This document shows, piece by piece, positions 1 to 7,619 of a stretch of 64,000 nt of DNA (position 1 is its first letter; every line of letters starts with the position of its first letter). The stretch is from Streptomyces fulvoviolaceus (GTDB lineage Bacteria; Actinomycetota; Actinomycetes; Streptomycetales; Streptomycetaceae): positions 62,001 through 126,000 of the forward strand of contig NZ_JOEY01000015.1 of NCBI RefSeq assembly GCF_000718165.1, written 5' to 3'. The notes under the pieces are model-generated. The model did not search any database and had not been told where the DNA came from. It was given only the letters and a program-made list of their open reading frames with translations. A program made the translations under genes and the position numbers.

Positions 1-129
1 GAGGACCGGCACCAGCGCCTCGCCCGTCTGGTGCCCCATGCCGAGCAGCGCGCCGAGCGCGATGTCACGGCGTTGGCCGACGACCGCGCCCCACAGCACG
101 CTCCGTCCGGGCAGGCCCGCTTCTCTCAC
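1..129 (-). CDS. ABC exporter permease/ATPase, N-terminal fragment
   Basis: The first 43 codons of a gene that continues beyond the left edge. A GTG start at 129 is preceded by a GGGGGG ribosome site. The visible peptide has the basic lead and the LWGAVVGQRRDIALGALLG segment typical of the cytoplasmic entry and first membrane helix of type I ABC exporters that join a membrane domain to an ATPase. A good DmdR/IdeR iron box lies about 50 nt upstream, so the protein is probably made under iron limitation. Siderophore export is the likely role, by inference from the regulator site only. The ATPase motifs lie outside the window, so the family call rests on a short stretch. Confidence 0.6.
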   Translation of the reverse strand, partial: MREAGLPGRSVLWGAVVGQRRDIALGALLGMGHQTGEALVPVL

Positions 130-179
130 CCATCCCCCCGGACCGGAATTCACGGCGCTCAGACACCGCACAGGAAAAC

Positions 180-198
180 TTAGGTAAGGCTAACCAGA
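180..198 (-). promoter_or_regulatory. Iron box (DmdR1/IdeR/DtxR-type operator)
   Basis: TTAGGTAAGGCTAACCAGA matches 16 of 19 positions of the DtxR-family consensus TTAGGTTAGGCTAACCTAA, including the central AGGCTAACC. It sits 51 nt upstream of the GTG start of the minus-strand ABC exporter, where it could block the promoter when Fe(II) is plentiful. Confidence 0.8.
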
Positions 199-235
199 TT
201 CCTGTCCGGGGGCCAGGGTCTTCACCAAGCGCCTT

Positions 236-263
236 TTCAGGCTTCCGGTTTCAGGCTTCCGGT
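236..263. repeat. Tandem 14-bp duplication across a stop codon
   Basis: Two exact head-to-tail copies of TTCAGGCTTCCGGT (236-249 and 250-263). The right copy holds the last codons (PEA) and stop of the beta-helix gene. The left copy repeats them downstream, giving a second in-frame-looking PEA-stop that is not translated. It looks like a recent slippage event with no coding effect. Confidence 0.85.
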
Positions 264-2188
264 TGCACGATCACATCGTCGACGTACGACGTCCCGCCCG
301 ATGTCGCCCGCAGCCGCAGCGTCGTCGCGGTCGACGGAGCGGTCAGCTCCACACGGTGCCATTCGCCGGCCGTGGTGTCGGCGGGGGTGGCCGTGGCGAC
401 GACCGTGCCCGCGGAGTTCAGGGCCTCGACCGTCACCGGCGCGGACGCGGAGTCGGAACGGACGAGGGACGAGAGCCGGCGGGAGGTGGTGCCGGAGATG
501 GCCCGGGTGAGGGCCGAAGCGCCGGTGAGCTGCCCGGAGTTGCCGAGGTCGCCCGCCGGGTCGGTGGCCACGGCCGCCGTGCCGGTGATCGTCCACGATG
601 AGGCGAGGGTGTCGAAGATGTCGGTCAGAACGGGGGTGCTGGTGCCGCTGCCGTTGTAGGCACCGATGTTGGGGGCCGACGTGGCCGAGACGGAGTTGCC
701 GTAGTAGTCGAGGCCGCCGTTGCCGGAGACGACCGCGCCGGTACCGAGGGTGCCGTAACCGGTGAGCAGGCGGTAGCCGGCGGGGTCACGGGTGCCGGGG
801 GCGACGAGACCGGGGGCCGTCGTGACCGAGTTGGTCGCGCCGGTCGGGGCGGTCACGCCGTGGAAGGCGTTGTGGTCGAAGGTGACGCCCGAGTCGGAGA
901 AGCTCCAACTCACCGATCCGCTCCCGGTCTTGCGCACGATGTTGTTCGTGAACGACAGGTCCAGGGACGCCGAGGTGGACTCGGTCAGGAAGACGGGGCT
1001 CAGCCCGCCGCCCACCGCGACGGTGTTGTTGTAGATCTGCCCGTTCTCGATCTCGCCGCTGCAGACCTGGAAGGTGCGGGTGCGGTCGTTGACGGAGATG
1101 TTGTAGCGGATCACGAAGTCCGTGACCGGGGTGTCGTAGGGGCAGAGCAGGAAGAAGCCGCCGTCGTTGTCGTGGGAGAGGTTGTACTGGAAGAGGGTGT
1201 TCTTCGTGGAGTGGTCGACGTCGTAGGACTGGCCGTCCTTGGTGGTGTTGCCGCCGGAGACCTCGTTGTACTGGAAGACGCCGTTGTCGCTGTTGGCGGT
1301 CCAGATGCCGATGTTGACGCTGCCCGCCCGCTCGTTGAAGCCGGTGACCGTGTTGTGCTCGACGAGCGCGCCGTCCTGGCCCTTGGCGACGATGCCGTCG
1401 CCGCCGATGTCCCGCAGGTCGTTGCCGCGTACGACCAGGCCGGTGGAGGCCTTCCAGTCGGCGAAGCAGAGGGAGTCCTGCCAGAACGCGGCGAGCTGGT
1501 CGCGCTTGCACCAGTTGGACCAGGTGTAGATGCCCTGGCGGTCCACGGAGTGGACCTCGTTGTCCAGGATGTGGGTGTCGGCGAAGGCGGTGGGCGTGGT
1601 GGTGCCCTGGGCCTCGATGACGATGCCGCCGGTGGCGTTCGCGTACTTGCCGGTGCCGTGGTAGTTGCCACTGACCGTGGCGGGCAGGACGCCGCGCACG
1701 TCGTGGATGTCGAGGCGCTGGAGGGTGATGCCGCTGACGGTTCCGGCGTCCTCGGCGTACACGTGAACCCCGCGCCGATACGCCGTGTTGTCGCCGTCGG
1801 CCGTCAGCTCCAGGTCCTGGACCGTGGTGTACGGCGTGTTGTCGAGGAGTACGGCGTCGACCTCGCCGTCGGCGTTGATCGCGGGCAGGTCGCCGCTGCC
1901 GTAGGCACCGATGACGACCGGGGCGGCGGCGGTGCCGGTGGCATCCGGGGCGAACCGGCCCGAGCAGGCCGTGCCGCGCTTGAGGAGAACCTGGTCGCCT
2001 GCCGTGAGGGTCAGGGCGTTGGCCGAGGTCAGGGTGTTGTAGGGGGAGGCGGACGTGCCGCTGCCGTTGGTGGTGGCGGAGCAGTCGACGTAGTACGTCG
2101 TGGCGGCCGCCTGGGCCGGCGGGGCGGCCGCGAGGCCGGTGCCGAGGGCCGTCAGGCAGGCGAGCAGGGCGGTGCTGCGCAGGCGCAT
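251..2188 (-). CDS. Secreted right-handed parallel beta-helix protein
   Basis: 645 residues. Residues 1 to about 28 form a Sec signal peptide (basic start, LLACLTALGTGLAAA core, AQAA cut site). The body begins YYVDCSATTNGSGTSASPYN, a common opening of pectate-lyase-like beta-helix enzymes, and continues as about ten irregular Asn-rich rungs (VVRGNDLRDIGGDGI, VEHNTVTGFNE, FQYNEVSGGN and similar). The last ~120 residues look like a beta-sandwich, carbohydrate-binding-like domain ending near the acidic SYVDDVIVQPEA. It is probably an extracellular polysaccharide lyase or glycosidase. It lies 67 nt downstream of the SDR gene and closes a presumed sugar-acid operon, which suggests a pectic or uronate polymer as substrate. 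The precise enzyme family cannot be assigned by eye. Confidence 0.85.
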   Translation of the reverse strand: MRLRSTALLACLTALGTGLAAAPPAQAAATTYYVDCSATTNGSGTSASPYNTLTSANALTLTAGDQVLLKRGTACSGRFAPDATGTAAAPVVIGAYGSGDLPAINADGEVDAVLLDNTPYTTVQDLELTADGDNTAYRRGVHVYAEDAGTVSGITLQRLDIHDVRGVLPATVSGNYHGTGKYANATGGIVIEAQGTTTPTAFADTHILDNEVHSVDRQGIYTWSNWCKRDQLAAFWQDSLCFADWKASTGLVVRGNDLRDIGGDGIVAKGQDGALVEHNTVTGFNERAGSVNIGIWTANSDNGVFQYNEVSGGNTTKDGQSYDVDHSTKNTLFQYNLSHDNDGGFFLLCPYDTPVTDFVIRYNISVNDRTRTFQVCSGEIENGQIYNNTVAVGGGLSPVFLTESTSASLDLSFTNNIVRKTGSGSVSWSFSDSGVTFDHNAFHGVTAPTGATNSVTTAPGLVAPGTRDPAGYRLLTGYGTLGTGAVVSGNGGLDYYGNSVSATSAPNIGAYNGSGTSTPVLTDIFDTLASSWTITGTAAVATDPAGDLGNSGQLTGASALTRAISGTTSRRLSSLVRSDSASAPVTVEALNSAGTVVATATPADTTAGEWHRVELTAPSTATTLRLRATSGGTSYVDDVIVQPEA

Positions 2189-2255
2189 GGAGGGACTCCG
2201 TGAGGAATGTGTCGGCCGAAGGGGGGAGTCGAGCGAGCAGTGCAGCTACATCGGG

Positions 2256-2978
2256 TCACAGGGCCACTTCCGGGATACGGGCGGACAGACCGCCGTCTAC
2301 GGGCAGTACGGCACCGGTGACGAACGAGGCGTCGTCCCCGGCGAGGAACGCGACAGCCTTGGCCACCTCGTGGGGCAGTCCAGGGCGCCGCAGCGGATAG
2401 GGCCGGACCCGGGCGGCCAACTCCTCGGGATCCTCGGCCAGATGGGCGTTGCGCTCGACGAGGATCAGCCCGGGCGCGACCGCGTTGACCCGGATGCCGT
2501 GCGGGCCCCACTCCAGGGCGGCCGTGCGGGTGAAGGCGACGAGTCCGGCCTTGGCGGCGGAGTAGGCGCCGAACTCGGCCGCGGCGAACTGGGCGTGGAC
2601 GGAGGCGATGTTGACGATCGCGCCTGGCCTGCCCTCCGGAATCAGGCGGGCGGCGAAGGCGCGGGAGAGGCGGACGGCCGCGTGCAGGCTGACGTCGAAG
2701 GTGTGCCGCCAGCCGTCGTCGGTCGCGTCGAGGAGGAGTGAACGCGCCTCACTGAAGGCGCAGTTGACGAGAAGGCCAGGCTTCCCGTCGAGTACCTGGC
2801 CCGGCGTCTGAGGGTCGGTGAGGTCGGCGACGACGGCCCGGATCCGGTCGGTGACAGTCGACTTCACGGACTCCAGGACGTCGACGGCGACGACTTCGTG
2901 CCCTCGCTCGGCGAGTTCGGTGGCGATCGCGCGCCCGATGCCGCGGGCGGCACCGGTCACGACAGCGGTGGTGGTCAT
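2256..2978 (-). CDS. SDR-family NAD(P)-dependent dehydrogenase
   Basis: 240 residues, the usual length of classical short-chain dehydrogenases. TGAARGIG at residues 8-15 is the nucleotide-binding glycine motif, followed by an Asp ending strand 2 (VVAVDVLES), which favours NAD(H). The catalytic set is Ser in NIASVHAQ and the YSAAK pair, and a typical C-terminal SFVTGAVLPVDGG is present. The ATG overlaps the stop of the upstream permease by 4 nt (ATGA), so the two are translationally coupled. With an enolase-superfamily dehydratase and a ROK regulator in the same operon, oxidation or reduction of a sugar-acid intermediate in the cytoplasm is the likely role. The substrate is unknown. Confidence 0.9.
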   Translation of the reverse strand: MTTTAVVTGAARGIGRAIATELAERGHEVVAVDVLESVKSTVTDRIRAVVADLTDPQTPGQVLDGKPGLLVNCAFSEARSLLLDATDDGWRHTFDVSLHAAVRLSRAFAARLIPEGRPGAIVNIASVHAQFAAAEFGAYSAAKAGLVAFTRTAALEWGPHGIRVNAVAPGLILVERNAHLAEDPEELAARVRPYPLRRPGLPHEVAKAVAFLAGDDASFVTGAVLPVDGGLSARIPEVAL

Positions 2979-3823
2979 CGCTTCAGCAACCCCTTGTTCA
3001 GTCCGTCGGCGAGCAGGTTGAAGCCGATGACGAGTCCGACCACGACGGCGACCGGGCCGAGCGCGTAGGCCGGACTGTCGTCCAGGAAGGTGGCGCCGGT
3101 ACGCAGCAAGGCGCCCAGCGAGGGGGTCGGCGGGCTGACGCCGATGCCGACGAAGCTCATCGCGCCTTCGACGAAGACGGCCGTGGACAGGGACAGCGCG
3201 GCCTGGACGACCAGGGCGTCGAGGATGTTCGGCAGGATCTCGCCGAACAGGATCCGGGGCCGCCCCGCCCCCAGCGCCACGGCCGCGAGCACGTACTCGC
3301 GGTCCTGCTCGGAGCGGACGGCGTCCCGGGCGATCCGCCCGAACAGCGGCACGTTGATGCCGGCGACGGTCCAGAAGACCGCGGCGGTGCCCGGACCCAG
3401 GATCGCGGCAAGGGTGACGCCGAGGATCAGCGCGGTGAACGCCAGCATCACGTCGAAGACACGCTGCAGGACGACGTCGAGCGCGGGGTGCAGGCCGCAC
3501 AGGACACCGAGGACGACCCCGGCGAGCCCGCCGAGCGGCACGGCCGTGGCGGCGACGAGCAGGTCGAGCCGGATGCCGTAGAGGATACGGCTGAGCAGGT
3601 CACGGCCGAACTCGTCGGTGCCGAGCGGGTGTTGGGGGACAGGGCCGAGAAGGGCTTCGGGACCTTGAGTGAGGGGCGAGTAGGGAGTCAGGAGAGGCGC
3701 GGCGACGCCGGCCAGCGTCAGCAGGAGCACCAGCGCGAGGCCCCAGCGGGCGGCGGGCGCGACGAGTGCGCGGGAGCGCGTGACGCGGCGGACCTGTCCT
3801 CGAACGGCGACGACGGCACTCAT
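2975..3823 (-). CDS. ABC importer permease, DppC/OppC type
   Basis: 282 residues with an N-terminal helix (ALVLLLTLAGVAAPLL), the TPYSPLTQGPEALLGPVPQHPLGTD lead-in typical of DppC/OppC, five further membrane segments, and the coupling-loop signature (EYVLAAVALGAGRPRILFGEILPN) that contacts the ATPase. I chose ATG 3823 over GTG 3847 because GGAG lies 8 nt before it and because a hexanucleotide repeat begins just above the earlier start. It pairs with the DppB-type permease and family-5 lipoprotein upstream. No ATP-binding gene is in the operon. Family-5 importers carry di/oligopeptides but also oligosaccharides and sugar acids, and the neighbours favour the latter. Confidence 0.9.
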   Translation of the reverse strand: MSAVVAVRGQVRRVTRSRALVAPAARWGLALVLLLTLAGVAAPLLTPYSPLTQGPEALLGPVPQHPLGTDEFGRDLLSRILYGIRLDLLVAATAVPLGGLAGVVLGVLCGLHPALDVVLQRVFDVMLAFTALILGVTLAAILGPGTAAVFWTVAGINVPLFGRIARDAVRSEQDREYVLAAVALGAGRPRILFGEILPNILDALVVQAALSLSTAVFVEGAMSFVGIGVSPPTPSLGALLRTGATFLDDSPAYALGPVAVVVGLVIGFNLLADGLNKGLLKR

Positions 3824-3842
3824 CCAAGCGCTCCGATCCACA

Positions 3843-3884
3843 GCCACGGCCGTGGCCGTAGCCGTAGCCGTAGCCGTAGCCGTA
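3843..3884. repeat. Hexanucleotide tandem repeat (GCCGTA)n
   Basis: Five exact GCCGTA units (3855-3884) plus two degenerate ones (3843-3854) lie between the two permease genes, about 20-60 nt upstream of the chosen start of the downstream permease. The 6-nt period preserves frame, so copy changes would alter spacing or mRNA structure, not frame. Confidence 0.9.
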
Positions 3885-3974
3885 TGAAGGCAACCGCATT
3901 CGTCCGGGCCGCCCGCCGTCTCTGCCCCACCAAGACCCCGCCCACTCCGCTCCCCCGGCCCACCATGACGCCGC

Positions 3975-4928
3975 TCACCCGGCCCCTCCCATCCGCACCC
4001 GCGGATCCAGCCGCGCCTGCACCAGATCCGTGAGGGTCTGCAGGACGACGAACACGGCGACCGCGAACAGCAGCAGGTCCTGGACGAGCAGGTAGTCCCG
4101 GCCGAGCACGGCCTGGAGGAGGAGCTGGCCCAGGCCGGGCCACGCGTACACCGCCTCGACGACGATCGCGCCGCCGAGCAGCTGACCGGTCTGGATGCCG
4201 AGGACGGTCACCACGGGCGGCAGCGCACCGGGCAGCACGTGCCGGGCCAGCAGGTGGCGCCGGGGCAGACCCTTGCCGTGGCCGGTGCGGACGTAGTCCT
4301 CCTGCTCCGCCCTGCGCAGGGCGGTGGCGAGGAAGCGGGCGAGAACGGCACCGGTGGGCAGCGCCAGGCAGACCGCGGGCAGCAGCAGGTACTGGGCGCC
4401 GATCACCGGGTCGGCGAGGAGCGACTCGTGGCCGGAGGCGGGCAGCACCGGGAGCGCGACCGCGAAGACGAGCACGAGGAGGACGCCCGTGGCGTACGGC
4501 GGGACGGCGAGCGCGAGATTCACCGCGCCGCCGACCAGACCGCGTACGGCCGGACGCCGGGCCGTGCCCAGCGCGAAGCCCGCCGCGCCCCCGCCCGCCA
4601 CCGCCAACAGCAGGGCCGCGACGGTGAGTTCGAGCGTGTTGCCGAGGCCGTGCCCGATGAGCGTGGCGATGGGCGCACCCAGGATGAAGGACGTGCCGAG
4701 GTCCCCGGTGAGGACGCCGGTGAGCCAGGTCCAGTACTGGGCCGGCAGCGGGGAGTCGAGGCCGAGCGAGGCGCGGACCTCGGCGACCGTGGCCGGGGAG
4801 GCGTCCGGACCGGCGAGGACGACGGCCGGGTCCCCCGGTGCGAGCCGGAGGACGCCGAAGACCAGCACAGAGGCGACGAGCAGGACCAGCAGGGCGGACG
4901 GGAGCCGTCGGAGGGCGTAGCGCAGCAC
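3975..4928 (-). CDS. ABC importer permease, DppB/OppB type
   Basis: 317 residues with GTG start 3 nt after the upstream lipoprotein stop, so the two are almost certainly cotranslated. The N-terminus (LRYALRRLPSALLVLLVASVLVFGVLRLAPGDPA) is the DppB hallmark: first helix followed by the RLxPGDP motif. A periplasmic-side loop (GLDSPLPAQYWTWLTGVLTGDLGTSF) and five more helices follow. The EAA-like loop near VRTGHGKGLPRRHLLARHVLPGA contacts the ATPase. It forms the membrane channel with the DppC-type gene downstream. The ATPase must be supplied from elsewhere, as none is encoded within the operon. Confidence 0.92.
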   Translation of the reverse strand: MLRYALRRLPSALLVLLVASVLVFGVLRLAPGDPAVVLAGPDASPATVAEVRASLGLDSPLPAQYWTWLTGVLTGDLGTSFILGAPIATLIGHGLGNTLELTVAALLLAVAGGGAAGFALGTARRPAVRGLVGGAVNLALAVPPYATGVLLVLVFAVALPVLPASGHESLLADPVIGAQYLLLPAVCLALPTGAVLARFLATALRRAEQEDYVRTGHGKGLPRRHLLARHVLPGALPPVVTVLGIQTGQLLGGAIVVEAVYAWPGLGQLLLQAVLGRDYLLVQDLLLFAVAVFVVLQTLTDLVQARLDPRVRMGGAG

Positions 4929-4931
4929 GTC

Positions 4932-6509
4932 TCAGCCGATCGCCGTGGCGTCGAGGTCGAGGTAGTCGTACATCGTCCAGTTGAGGCCGCTCACCTTGCT
5001 GCTGAGCGTGAAGGTGTGGGAGCTCGCGACGAGGTCGGACACGAACTGCTCTTCCAGGAGCAGGTCGTTGAGCTGGTCTGCGACCTCCTTGGCCTCGGAC
5101 TCCTCGGTCGTCTTCCACAACCGGTCGGCCAGTCGGCGGTATTCGTCGCTGTCGAAGTTGGAGGCGTTCTTGTCGGCGTTGAAGGGGAAGGCGCCCTTGA
5201 CGAGGGTGGCCGGGTGGAGCTGGCCGAAGCCGTGACCGTTGATGAACAGGCCGGGCAGTTCCCCTGCTTGCAGCTTGGCGAGGAAGTCGGCTGCCTGGAG
5301 CGGTTCGGCCTTGGCGTCCAGCCCGATCTGCGTGAGGTCGTACTGGACGATCTCGGCGATCTTCGCGTTGGTGGCGAGGCCCGCGTTGTAGACGACCTTG
5401 ACGGTCCTGCCGTCGGCGCCCGCCGCTCTGATGAGCGCCTTGGCCTTGGTCAGGTCTCGGCTGTAGTGGGCGGCCTTCGTCTTGTCGTACGCCGGTGAAC
5501 TCGTCGCCCAGGGAAGGGAGGTGACCGTGCCGATGCCGCCGAGGACCTGGCTGAGGATGCGGTCGCGGTCGACGGCCCAGGCGACGGCCTGACGGACGCG
5601 CTTGTCGTCGAGCGGCTTCACCCTGACGTTGGAGGCGACGTAGAAGCCGGAGTCGTGGGCGTCGGAGACGGTGACCTCGAAGCGGTCGTCGCTCTTGACC
5701 GAGGCCGCGTCCAGGGGCGCCACGTCGACGAGGAGGTGGGTGCCGCCGGAGCGCAGGGAGGAGACCATCGAGGCGGACTGGCTGACGACGGTGACCTCGA
5801 CGGCGTCGAGCAGCGGGGCGCCCTTCTTCCAATAGCCGTCGTAACGCTGGAGGTCGAGGCCGGTGCCGGGGGTGTGGTCGGCGACCTCGAACGGGCCGGT
5901 GCCGATGATCTTCGTGCCCTTGAGCAGCTCGCCGATGGACTCCTTGTCGACGATGAGCAGGATCTCGAAGAGATCGAAGAGGTTGCTGACCGGGTGGGCC
6001 AGGTCGAGCGTGATCGTGTGCTCGTCGTCCTCGGTGATCCTCCGGACGGCGAGGGCGACGTGCTTGAGCTGGGAGGCGATCGTCTCCTTCGTCAGGTTCT
6101 CCAGGGCGAAGGTGACGTCCGCCGCGGTGAAGGGGCGGCCGCTGTGGAAGGTGACACCCTTGCGGAGCTTCAGGGTGATCGACTTCTGGTCGGCGGCGAC
6201 GGTCCAGGACTCCGCGAGGGAGGGCTTGGGCTCGAGCGTCTTGTGGTCGTACTCGGTCAGGGTGTTGAAGACCGTGCGGGCGAGCGTGAAGTTCGGGTTG
6301 TTCTGGCCGAAGAGGGTCGCGGGCGCGATGTCGGCGGTCTGCGCGATCTTCAGCGTGCCGCCCTTCTCGGCGGCTCCCCCGGTGGAGCTCTCCTCGGCGG
6401 CGCTGCGGCAGGCGGGCACGGCGAGCAGGGCACCGCCGACGCCGATCGCGGCGAGCAGGCGGCGGCGGGACAGCGTGAGTCCTTCGGGGGCAGGGGTGTG
6501 CGAAGGCAT
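4932..6509 (-). CDS. ABC importer substrate-binding lipoprotein (family 5)
   Basis: 525 residues. An SRRRLLAAIG stretch (Tat-like) leads to the lipobox LAVPAC with Cys34 as the lipidation site. The mature part has the family-5 features: GGTLKIAQTADIAPATL near the start, a YDHKTLEPKPSLAESWTVAADQ block, then LRKGVTFHSGRPFTAADVTF and VRQAVAWAVDRDRI. Family members bind peptides, but many in actinomycetes and rhizobia bind oligosaccharides. The ROK regulator, enolase-like enzyme and beta-helix protein in the operon suggest a sugar-acid or pectic oligomer. A GGAAGGGAG ribosome site lies upstream, and 54 nt separate it from the enolase-like gene. Confidence 0.93.
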   Translation of the reverse strand: MPSHTPAPEGLTLSRRRLLAAIGVGGALLAVPACRSAAEESSTGGAAEKGGTLKIAQTADIAPATLFGQNNPNFTLARTVFNTLTEYDHKTLEPKPSLAESWTVAADQKSITLKLRKGVTFHSGRPFTAADVTFALENLTKETIASQLKHVALAVRRITEDDEHTITLDLAHPVSNLFDLFEILLIVDKESIGELLKGTKIIGTGPFEVADHTPGTGLDLQRYDGYWKKGAPLLDAVEVTVVSQSASMVSSLRSGGTHLLVDVAPLDAASVKSDDRFEVTVSDAHDSGFYVASNVRVKPLDDKRVRQAVAWAVDRDRILSQVLGGIGTVTSLPWATSSPAYDKTKAAHYSRDLTKAKALIRAAGADGRTVKVVYNAGLATNAKIAEIVQYDLTQIGLDAKAEPLQAADFLAKLQAGELPGLFINGHGFGQLHPATLVKGAFPFNADKNASNFDSDEYRRLADRLWKTTEESEAKEVADQLNDLLLEEQFVSDLVASSHTFTLSSKVSGLNWTMYDYLDLDATAIG

Positions 6510-6563
6510 GACGGAACTCCGTTTGACAGGAAGGGAGATGAGGCCGTGTGAAGCGGGCGGGCG

Positions 6564-7619
6564 TCAGCTGCGACAGGACGGACGCGGCTCGAGCCGCCCG
6601 CTCCACACCCGCGTGACCGCCGGGTGCTCGGTGTCGAGGTCGAGGCCGATGCCGGGGGCGTCGGTCAGGGTGAGCCGACCGCCCTGGACGCGCTCGGCTC
6701 CGTGGACCACGTCGGAACGCCAGGGGACCTCGCCGTAGGCGTACTCCAGGCGTTCCGCGAGGTGCGCGGGCGTGAGCTGGGCCGCGTGCAGGGTGGCGAC
6801 GGGGCCCGAGGGGTTGTGGAAGGAGATGCGGGCAGGACCCGCGTCGGCGGCCAGATCGAGCGCGGTGCGTGGTCCGCCCGCGTGCTTCACGTCGGGCAGG
6901 AAGACGTCGAGCAGTCCGCGTACGGCATGGACGTCCTCGCACCGGAAGGCGAACTCCCCTCCGGCCAACCGCAGTTCGGTGCGTGCCCGCAGCTCGGCGA
7001 GTTCGGCCGGGTGGCCGATGCCGACGCCGTCCTCCAGCCAGTACAGGCCCAGCTCCTCGAACGGCCCGAGCAGCGGGGCGAGTTCGGCGAGGGTAAGGCG
7101 TTCGTGGACATCGACCATGACATCGACGCGGTCACCGACGGCGTCCCGCACGGCCCGCACCCGCTCCAGGCCGATCTCGGCGAGGGTGCGCCGCCTGTCG
7201 CCGTCGGGAGTGTCGAAGGGAGCGAGCTTGACCGCCGTGAAGCCGTCACGCACGGCCGCCTCGGCGACCCGGGCGACCTCGCGCGGGGTGCGTCCGCCGG
7301 GAACGCGGTTGATGTTGGCGTACAACTCGACGGATTCCGGCGGTAGTTCACCGGTGAGCAGCCGCCGCAGCGACACCCCGGCCTGCCGCGCCTCGCGGTC
7401 CAGCCGGGCCTGTTCGAGACCCCCGCGCACGGTGACGGCGGCGAAGTCGTCCGCCCCGGGTTCGTCGAGTTCCTTCAGTACGACGTCCAGGGCGCCGGCG
7501 TCCGAGCACTCCCCGTACCCGTACGAGCCGTCCACCCCCTCGACGCGCAGCACCAGCCACTCGGTGCGCGCGCTGACGGCCACGCGGAAGAGCTCCCACT
7601 CAGCCCGCTCACCGCTCAT
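6564..7619 (-). CDS. Enolase-superfamily (mandelate racemase/muconate lactonizing-like) enzyme
   Basis: 351 residues, with ATG overlapping the ROK stop by 4 nt. The barrel shows the metal ligands of the superfamily: Asp170 (VMVDVH), Glu196 (YWLEDG) and Glu222 (LAGGEF). Lys131 (AVKLAP) is at the strand-2 position, though the second lysine of a canonical KxK is replaced by Ala. Lys245 lies in PDVKHAGG, and His268 in SFHNPSGPVA, a strand-7 motif shared with acid-sugar dehydratases of this superfamily. The enzyme probably removes the alpha proton of a sugar acid or its derivative. Racemase, dehydratase or cycloisomerase activity cannot be separated by sight. Confidence 0.85.
   Translation of the reverse strand: MSGERAEWELFRVAVSARTEWLVLRVEGVDGSYGYGECSDAGALDVVLKELDEPGADDFAAVTVRGGLEQARLDREARQAGVSLRRLLTGELPPESVELYANINRVPGGRTPREVARVAEAAVRDGFTAVKLAPFDTPDGDRRRTLAEIGLERVRAVRDAVGDRVDVMVDVHERLTLAELAPLLGPFEELGLYWLEDGVGIGHPAELAELRARTELRLAGGEFAFRCEDVHAVRGLLDVFLPDVKHAGGPRTALDLAADAGPARISFHNPSGPVATLHAAQLTPAHLAERLEYAYGEVPWRSDVVHGAERVQGGRLTLTDAPGIGLDLDTEHPAVTRVWSGRLEPRPSCRS

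Noticed and set aside
3855..3884. CRISPR-like array
   Set aside because: Units are 6 nt with no spacers and no cas genes; it is a simple sequence repeat.
3820..6942. 1040-codon minus-strand frame over the permease and lipoprotein genes
   Set aside because: Arg/Pro/Ala-rich shadow frame. The overlapping frames carry clear DppB, DppC and family-5 lipoprotein motifs.
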